64,000 nt of DNA from CALAGB01 sp963789565 (GTDB lineage: Bacteria; Chloroflexota; Chloroflexia; Thermomicrobiales; Thermomicrobiaceae). The position numbers and the translations under genes were made by a program. Below the pieces are notes generated by a model that was given only the letters and a program-made list of their open reading frames with translations, was not told where the DNA came from and made no database searches. Numbering within the stretch: the stretch's first letter is position 1; the number at the start of each line of letters is the position of its first letter. The DNA is taken from the NCBI GenBank assembly GCA_963789565.1, contig CAWBKX010000002.1, positions 310,001 to 374,000 on the forward strand, given 5' to 3'. Of the stretch, positions 58,952-64,000 are shown piece after piece.

Positions 58952-59918
58952 GCTGCAACACTTCTGGGTTGAGGCAGCGTGGCGGCTCTTCGTTGCTGAG
59001 GACCGCGATCAGGTTGAGAGCAGCAAGTTCTGACATCTTCGACCGCGTCGCCTCAGTGGCGCTGGCGACATGGGGCGTGATGATGCTGTTGGGCAGACGA
59101 ATCAGGCGATGATCGGCCGGGAGCGGCTCGGGGTCGGTGACATCGAGCGCGGCGGCCCAGATTTCGCCAGATTCAAGTGCATCAGCCAGCGCGTCGTTGT
59201 CGACGACGGGACCACGCGACGTATTGACCAGGACCGCTCTGCGCTTCATTGCCGCAAGCTGCGCGGCGGAGATCATGCCCGTGGTCTCTGGCGTCAAAGG
59301 TACGTGGATGCTGATGAAGTCACTCGATTTCAGGAGCTCGTCCAAGTCGACGCGGCGAGCGCCGAAGTCCCGCTCGACATCATGTCGGTCGATGGTATCC
59401 GTGTAGATAACGTTCATATCAAATCCGGACGCCCGTTTGGCGACCGCCGCTCCGATCCGTCCCATTCCAATCAAACCCAGAGTCGCTCCAACGAGGTCCT
59501 TGCCAAGGTATCCGAGCGGTTCCCAGGTGCGCCATTCTCCACGTTTGACCGATTCTGCTGACGCCACCACCTGCCGTGCGGCGGCCATCAAGAGCGCGAA
59601 CGCGAAGTCCGCCGTGGTGTCGGTCAACACATCGGGAGTGGTGCAGACCGCAACTCCGCGTTCGGTGCAGGCAGGAACGTCGATGTTGTCGAACCCGACA
59701 GCAAAATTGCTGACCACCTTCACCGTTGGAAGTTTGTCCAGCAGTTCGCCATCGACCGGTTCGGTCAACAAGCTCAACAGCCCGTCACTGCCACGCGCGA
59801 ACTCAAGCAATTCATCGCGACCAGGCGGCAGCTGCCCCGGCCAGACGTTGACGTCGCCAAACGACCTCAAAAGTTCGAGGCCCGATTCCGGAATCTTTCG
59901 CGTAACGGCAACCCGCAC
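58944..59918 (-). CDS. D-2-hydroxyacid dehydrogenase (glyoxylate/hydroxypyruvate reductase type)
   Basis: A 324-residue NAD(P)-dependent enzyme. The Rossmann motif LGLIGMGRIGAAVAKRA, the catalytic Arg in VNTSRGPVVD, Glu in DVTDPEPLPADH and His in TPHVASATEATRSKM are all present. Closest by eye to glyoxylate reductase GyaR/hydroxypyruvate reductase; D-lactate and phosphoglycerate dehydrogenases are less likely (no ACT domain). GTG start with AGGAG six bases upstream. Confidence 0.92.
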   Translation of the reverse strand: MRVAVTRKIPESGLELLRSFGDVNVWPGQLPPGRDELLEFARGSDGLLSLLTEPVDGELLDKLPTVKVVSNFAVGFDNIDVPACTERGVAVCTTPDVLTDTTADFAFALLMAAARQVVASAESVKRGEWRTWEPLGYLGKDLVGATLGLIGMGRIGAAVAKRASGFDMNVIYTDTIDRHDVERDFGARRVDLDELLKSSDFISIHVPLTPETTGMISAAQLAAMKRRAVLVNTSRGPVVDNDALADALESGEIWAAALDVTDPEPLPADHRLIRLPNSIITPHVASATEATRSKMSELAALNLIAVLSNEEPPRCLNPEVLQRG

Positions 59919-60018
59919 ACACCACTCCTTCCATACCTGAGGATTCTAACGGTCTGGCGACGTCCATCGCAAAATCGTTGCGAGAACGACGTGTTGTAGC
60001 GGCAAAAGGGGCGAATGG

Positions 60019-60024
60019 TATTAT
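60019..60024 (+). promoter_or_regulatory. -10 box of the 6S RNA gene
   Basis: TATTAT lies seven bases before the first G of the predicted 6S RNA closing stem. TTGTAG, 19 bases upstream, is a possible weak -35. Confidence 0.5.
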
Positions 60025-60030
60025 TACTTT

Positions 60031-60200
60031 GGGCCTTGGCCGGCACCGTTCGTGATGTGATGTTACGTTTTGAGCCAACGTTAGAAATCAACGGGAATTG
60101 CTAAGCCAGCCTCGTGGGGCTGGTGGTTGCGATGCCCACCTGCGTTTGCAGGTTCAAAGCTAAGTCACTAACGGCGGTGCAGTGGTCAAGCCCTTCCTTT
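60031..60200 (+). ncRNA. ssrS: 6S RNA candidate
   Basis: An intergenic RNA of about 165 bases with the 6S architecture. A long, bulged closing stem pairs 60031-60055 (from GGGC through GTGA) with 60165-60193 (TCAC through GCCC). A large central bubble follows. Its 3' strand carries a small hairpin, ACCTGC-GTTT-GCAGGT (60138-60153). The terminal arm pairs GGG/ATTGC/CCAGCC (60093-60111) with GGCTGG/GCGAT/CCC (60118-60137). A -10 box sits immediately upstream and a T-rich stretch (TTCCTTTT) follows the closing stem. 6S RNA mimics an open promoter and sequesters housekeeping RNA polymerase. The call rests on structure; an unrelated structured RNA is the alternative. Confidence 0.72.
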
Positions 60201-60234
60201 TGCCTCTAAAACTGGACATCGAGAGAAGTCGCCG

Positions 60235-61260
60235 ATGATCACAATTTTGTATGGATCAGATCGACTGTCGATCGATGAGTTGGTCACGTCAGTTCGCACT
60301 GAGGTCGACCCATCCGGCATTTCCACGACCATTATCGACAACGCTTCAAGCGATCTGGGCGCGGTGCGGTCGGCGTGCGGCGCTCTTGGCTTCTTCGGAT
60401 CCGGCAGATTCGTTGTAGCTCGCGATCTCCTTTCAATTGCCAAGCGTCGCGGGCGCAAAACGTCGGGCGACGAGGAGGGCGATTCGGCGGTATCGGTTCT
60501 TGCCGGGGTGCCGAACGAGACGACCTTATTGGTCGTCGAGCAATCTCTCGATCCCCGAACAGAGCGCGAGATACGCAAAGCCGTACAGAATCTCGAAGTT
60601 CAGCGCCATGAAGTGCCCAGGGGTCTGCGTTTGGTGGAGTGGACGTGCCAGCGGGCACGGCGCTACGAGGCCATCTGCGGTCAAAACGAGGCTCGGCAGC
60701 TGTTGGAAGCGCTCTTCCCCGGCAATTGGCCCGCCGAATCACGACGCGATGACGTTCCGCCCGATCTTTACCGTCTCGACACGGAGATTGCCAAACTCGC
60801 CACAGCGGCAGGAGAAGACGAAAGCATCACGAGCGCGTCGATCGCGCGGCTTGTTCCCGGGGCTGAGGCGGAGGATTTCTGGGGCATAACCAACGCGATC
60901 ATGGACAGCAACCCGGGTAAGGCCGTCGTCGAGACCGAGCGCGCCTATGCTCTGGGATCGGCGCCGGAAGCGATCCTTGGGCAATTGACGAGCCAATTCG
61001 AGGCTCTTTCGGTGGCGTCACTGGCCAGCCGTGGCGTCTCGCTCGGGGATCTGTCGATTATTTCCGGATTGTCAGAAGGCAGATTGCGTCAAACGTCGCG
61101 CAGCTCGCACGCGTTTCCCGCTGAACGGATCGCGGCGGCATTGGATGCGCTGCGGGATCTCGATGCTGGAGTTAAAAGCGGCACAGTCGAGATCGAGGAT
61201 GCGCTCGTGCCGTTGATCGCCATGCTGGCGTCCACTTCACCTGTGATCACGCGTCGCTGA
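60235..61260 (+). CDS. holA: DNA polymerase III subunit delta
   Basis: A 341-residue clamp-loader subunit. It opens ITILYGSDRLSIDELV (family MxxLLYGxD-like start), has LGFFGSGRFVVARDL, the LYRLDTEIAKLATAAG segment and AEDFWGITNAIMD, typical of HolA. It loads the sliding clamp with DnaX and HolB. Followed by convergent rpsT, the usual holA-rpsT neighbourhood. Confidence 0.9.
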   Translation: MITILYGSDRLSIDELVTSVRTEVDPSGISTTIIDNASSDLGAVRSACGALGFFGSGRFVVARDLLSIAKRRGRKTSGDEEGDSAVSVLAGVPNETTLLVVEQSLDPRTEREIRKAVQNLEVQRHEVPRGLRLVEWTCQRARRYEAICGQNEARQLLEALFPGNWPAESRRDDVPPDLYRLDTEIAKLATAAGEDESITSASIARLVPGAEAEDFWGITNAIMDSNPGKAVVETERAYALGSAPEAILGQLTSQFEALSVASLASRGVSLGDLSIISGLSEGRLRQTSRSSHAFPAERIAAALDALRDLDAGVKSGTVEIEDALVPLIAMLASTSPVITRR

Positions 61261-61270
61261 GCATGCCAAG

Positions 61271-61296
61271 AGCCGGGGCAAAGAGCTACCCCGGCC
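61271..61296. terminator. Hairpin between convergent holA and rpsT
   Basis: GCCGGGG (61272-61278) and CCCCGGC (61289-61295) form a 7-bp GC stem with a 10-base loop. No T run on either side, so it would be a weak or factor-assisted terminator for both genes. Confidence 0.5.
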
Positions 61297-61324
61297 GTGC
61301 GATCTCATTCAAATACTGGAGAAC

Positions 61325-61606
61325 TTAGGATTCGGGCTGCGGACGAACGAGGGCGTTGAATCGCGCCATCAAACGCGACTTATGCCGCGCGGCGTTGTTC
61401 TTGTGAATGATGCCCTTGACGGCAGCGCGATCGAGCGTGCTCATCGCGTTCCCAACCGCCAAAGCGGCTCCCTCAGCGTCCCCGTCAGCGATCATCCGCT
61501 CCGCGGTGCGAACGTAAGTCCGAGCGGCCGACCGAAACACACGGTTCCGCTTGTTGCGACGTTCAGACACTCGCACGCGTTTCTCCGCTGATTTCGAATT
61601 GGTCAA
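61325..61606 (-). CDS. rpsT: Ribosomal protein S20 (TTG start)
   Basis: 93 residues, a three-helix protein binding 16S rRNA. It opens TNSKSAEKRVRVSERRNKRNRV and has KGIIHKNNAARHKSRLMARFNAL. The start is TTG at 61606, with GGAGG nine bases and GGGAG immediately upstream. The next upstream ATG would add 22 unrelated residues. Escherichia coli rpsT also uses UUG. A leader hairpin GGCAGC...GCTGCC lies at 61646-61664. Confidence 0.93.
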   Translation of the reverse strand: MTNSKSAEKRVRVSERRNKRNRVFRSAARTYVRTAERMIADGDAEGAALAVGNAMSTLDRAAVKGIIHKNNAARHKSRLMARFNALVRPQPES

Positions 61607-61672
61607 GCTCCCATTACCTCCAGGCGATTTGATCCACACAAAATCGGCAGCACTGCCGGCTGCCACCCGCAA

Positions 61673-61701
61673 ATCATAACAAGCTTTTGCTGTTTGAACA
61701 A
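61673..61701 (-). promoter_or_regulatory. Promoter of rpsT
   Basis: On the minus strand TTGTTC (61696-61701), a 17-base spacer and TATGAT (61673-61678), leaving a leader of about 60 bases. It overlaps the region upstream of the divergent murJ gene. Confidence 0.65.
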
Positions 61702-61735
61702 GCGTATTTCCTCGAAGTCACGTAGAATTCGCCCG

Positions 61736-63364
61736 ATGAACACGGCACAGCGGCGCCCTCGGCGCATCAACACCACCGCCGTCATCTCGCAGCGTTCGGT
61801 CGCCGCCAATGCGACGATCGTGGCCGGAGCCTACGTCGTCAGCCGCTTCCTCGGACTATTGCGAGAGGTCCTCATCGCCCGCCAGTTCGGAACGAGCCCC
61901 AATTACGACGCCTATGTGGCCGCATTCAAAATCCCTGACCTCCTCTTTCTCGTGGTTATGAGCGGCGCCTTTGGATCCGCCTTCATTCCTGTCTTCGGCG
62001 GATATCTGGGCCGCGGTGAGCGCGAGAAAGCCTGGCGACTCGCGAGTTCGGTGCTGACCTACACCATCGCGGTGTTGCTGGGAGGCGGGGTTCTCGTCTT
62101 CCTCTTCGCCGGACCGCTCATGAGCGTCGTGGTTGCACCAAAGATGGCGCCCGAGCAACAGCACCTGGCAACGAATCTCACGCGGCTGTTGCTTCTCTCG
62201 CCGTTGTTGCTCGGGCTTGGTGCGGCAGGAAAAGGGATGCTCGAGGCGCAGGACGCGTTCACCGTGCCCGCGATCGCACCCATCCTCTACAACGTCGGCA
62301 TCATCTTCGGGGCGGTCTTCCTCGCGCCACACATGGGCGTGTATGGATTGGCGGTCGGCGTCGTTGCCGGTGCGGCTGGTCACGCAAGTATTCAACTCGT
62401 GACGTTGGCTCGGCGCGGGTTGCGCTTCAACCCGTCGCTGTCGCGGCACGTCGAGGGACTCAAAGAGGTGGGCAGATTGATGCTGCCTCGTCTGGTCGGC
62501 CAGGCGGCATTCCAGGTGAACTTCATCGTGATGACCAATTTTGCGTCACGACTGGGACAGGGTCGTGTTTCGGCCATCAACTACGCCAATCAGCTTTTCA
62601 TGCTCCCTCACGGCATTCTGGCGCTCAGCATCTCCACCGTCATCTTCCCGGCGATGGCCAGGCAATTTGAGCTCGGGCAAACGCGCGAGCTACGACACAC
62701 GCTTTCGAGCGCGCTGGCACCGCTCCTCTTTCTTACGATTCCCGCCTCCATCGGACTGTTCATGTTCCGCGTGAGCATCATTCAGGTGTTGCTACAGTTC
62801 GGCTCATTTTCATCCAGCTCTACCGCGCTCGTTGCCCATGCGCTGGAATTCTTCGCCGTGGGTTTGATCGCGTTCGCTGTGGTCGAGTCCGTGACTCGGG
62901 CTTTCTACGCGATGCATGACACTCGAACGCCGGTCATTGCCTCGGTCATCACCATCGCGGCAAACATATTCTTGAGTTGGCTTCTCTCGCCTCGTTTGGG
63001 AATAGGCGGGCTCGCGCTCAGCATTTCGATCACAACGACGCTCGAAATGGTCATCCTGCTGACGGTCTTGATACGGCGGAACGGCAACTTCGAACCGCAG
63101 TTGTACGCGCAGATCGGCAAAATGCTGCTCGCTGGGGCGATCCTCTACGGCTCGTGTCGGCTGTTGGCGCCGTCACTCGCTCGGGCCACCGACCCGATTC
63201 ACGGCCACAGTCTGACGATGTACGTGGCATTCGCCTTCACACTGGGGACCGTCACCTGCACTTATATGGTCGCCGCCTACTACCTGCGGATCAGCGCGTT
63301 CCAGCAGTTGATGCGTCGCGCTCGGTCACGCATTGTCAGGTTCCAGGACCGACAGCCGAATTGA
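61736..63364 (+). CDS. murJ: Lipid II flippase MurJ (MviN family)
   Basis: A 542-residue polytopic membrane protein with about 14 helices. N-terminal NATIVAGAYVVSRFLGLLREVLIARQFG, then PDLLFLVVMSGAFGSAFIPVF, and ASRLGQGRVSAINYANQLFMLPHGI are MurJ/MviN hallmarks. It flips lipid II for the SEDS/PBP pair at 13-16 kb. ATG 61736 was chosen; TAGAAT seven bases upstream suggests a possible leaderless message. Confidence 0.93.
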   Translation: MNTAQRRPRRINTTAVISQRSVAANATIVAGAYVVSRFLGLLREVLIARQFGTSPNYDAYVAAFKIPDLLFLVVMSGAFGSAFIPVFGGYLGRGEREKAWRLASSVLTYTIAVLLGGGVLVFLFAGPLMSVVVAPKMAPEQQHLATNLTRLLLLSPLLLGLGAAGKGMLEAQDAFTVPAIAPILYNVGIIFGAVFLAPHMGVYGLAVGVVAGAAGHASIQLVTLARRGLRFNPSLSRHVEGLKEVGRLMLPRLVGQAAFQVNFIVMTNFASRLGQGRVSAINYANQLFMLPHGILALSISTVIFPAMARQFELGQTRELRHTLSSALAPLLFLTIPASIGLFMFRVSIIQVLLQFGSFSSSSTALVAHALEFFAVGLIAFAVVESVTRAFYAMHDTRTPVIASVITIAANIFLSWLLSPRLGIGGLALSISITTTLEMVILLTVLIRRNGNFEPQLYAQIGKMLLAGAILYGSCRLLAPSLARATDPIHGHSLTMYVAFAFTLGTVTCTYMVAAYYLRISAFQQLMRRARSRIVRFQDRQPN

Positions 63365-63424
63365 GCGTCCTTGGGTATACTTGTGGGTCGGACACCTTCT
63401 GGGAGAGGCCTGCGCGAACAAATC

Positions 63425-64000
63425 ATGACCGATCAATCACTCATTCGAAATTTCAGCATCATTGCGCACATTGACCACGGCAAATCGACGCTTGCCGATC
63501 GGTTGCTCGAGCGTACCCATACGATTTCGGAACGCGAAATGATGGAACAGATCCTCGACTCGATGGACCTCGAGCGCGAAAAAGGGATCACCATCAAGGC
63601 GCGTACGGTTCGCATGGAGTACCCAGCGGCCGACGGGAAGACGTACATTCTCAACCTGATCGATACGCCCGGGCACGTCGATTTTTCCTATGAAGTCAGC
63701 CGCAGCCTGGCCGCGTGCGAGGGTGCCGTGCTGGTCGTCGACGCGGCGCAGGGGATCGAAGCGCAGACCATGGCCAACGTCCACCTGGCAATCGACGGCA
63801 ACCTCGCCCTCGTCGCGGTAGTCAATAAGATCGACCTCCCAAATGCTGAACCTGAGCGCGTCGGACGCGATATCGGGAAATTCATCGGGCTACTCGATGA
63901 CGAGATCATCTTCGCGTCAGCCAAATCCGGAGTGGGAGTCGACGAGACGCTTGAAGCCATTGTCACTAAGATTCCGCCCCCGGATGGGGATCCAAACGCG
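63425..64000 (+). CDS. lepA: Elongation factor 4 (LepA), 5' part
   Basis: The first 192 residues of LepA, cut by the window edge. The GTPase domain has FSIIAHIDHGKSTLADRLLE, the ERGITIKA-type switch (EREKGITIKARTVRM), LIDTPGHVDFSYEVSRSLAACEG and VVNKIDLPNAEPERV. LepA back-translocates stalled ribosomes. ATG at 63425 with no good ribosome site. Confidence 0.95.
   Translation, partial: MTDQSLIRNFSIIAHIDHGKSTLADRLLERTHTISEREMMEQILDSMDLEREKGITIKARTVRMEYPAADGKTYILNLIDTPGHVDFSYEVSRSLAACEGAVLVVDAAQGIEAQTMANVHLAIDGNLALVAVVNKIDLPNAEPERVGRDIGKFIGLLDDEIIFASAKSGVGVDETLEAIVTKIPPPDGDPNA

Noticed and set aside
1..64000. CRISPR arrays, insertion sequences, prophage or integrase genes
   Set aside because: No regularly spaced direct repeats and no transposase or integrase motif found by reading both strands; a repeat-finding program was not available.

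Overview
The window reads as a chromosomal segment of an uncultured or poorly studied Chloroflexota bacterium, most likely near Thermomicrobia. The grounds are a moderately high GC content, the tandem YYY-motif (DUF2298) membrane proteins typical of Chloroflexota and some archaea, short-form sigma-70 and GyrB genes, an FtsW/PbpA pair and no lipid A or outer-membrane genes. This is inference from gene content; no 16S rRNA is present. No insertion sequence, prophage or CRISPR array was seen. Promoters repeatedly fit TTGAC(A/C), a spacer of 17 or 18, then TAnnnT, and GTG and TTG starts are common.

Layout. 1-1.2 kb: accessory stretch with the N-terminal part of a small Os1348/NHLP-like peptide gene (minus), a possible Cys-rich mini-protein (plus) and tRNA-Asp. 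1.3-3.2 kb: secreted M23 peptidase and a propeller-like lipoprotein. 3.2-11.9 kb: a minus-strand exopolysaccharide operon (Wzx flippase, a 57-residue membrane protein, GT4, LPG-synthase-like membrane protein, two O-antigen-ligase-type proteins, UDP-glucuronate decarboxylase, a membrane-anchored beta protein). It diverges from mtnP through overlapping promoters. 13-20.6 kb: FtsW/RodA, class B PBP, a zincin, a membrane protein, gyrB and plsX. 20.8-23.3 kb: HU, a SpoU methyltransferase and infC-rpmI-rplT, with infC starting at ATT. 23.3-30.1 kb: a DUF2298 protein and a 1479-residue GT39-DUF2298 fusion. 30.2-31.7 kb: a Ras-like GTPase and fmt. 31.7-32.3 kb: a gene-poor gap with a perfect 14-bp palindrome.

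32.3-36.4 kb: membrane-fused spermidine-synthase-like protein, pgeF, PLPBP and a WalJ-type hydrolase. 36.4-40 kb: a heterodimeric ABC exporter with a palindrome over its promoter. 40.2-47.4 kb: an HTH protein, CBS protein, NAD(P)HX repair enzyme, AcpS, UDP-glucose dehydrogenase, acylphosphatase, Tgt (apparently leaderless), a methyltransferase and TatA/B. 47.5-49.3 kb: GT4 and Pth. 49.3-54 kb: a cobalamin-dependent acyl-CoA mutase operon (3-hydroxyacyl-CoA dehydrogenase, a CobO-like protein lacking its P-loop, mutase large and small subunits, MeaB). 54-56.1 kb: LarB, TlyA, RuvC. 56.2-57.7 kb: the primary sigma factor behind a leader with a small ORF running through an intrinsic terminator. 57.7-60 kb: FabF and a D-2-hydroxyacid dehydrogenase. 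60.03-60.2 kb: a 6S RNA candidate. 60.2-64 kb: HolA, S20 (TTG start), MurJ and the 5' part of lepA.

The genes are mainly housekeeping functions for envelope building, translation, replication and repair, interleaved with sugar-polymer export and acyl-CoA carbon-skeleton rearrangement. Ugd at 43 kb and the decarboxylase at 9 kb together would give UDP-glucose to UDP-glucuronate to UDP-xylose for the surface polymer. The most unusual signals are the degenerate CobO paralogue, the sigA leader, the ATT start of infC, the 6S RNA, the leaderless tgt promoter and the small-peptide region at the left edge.
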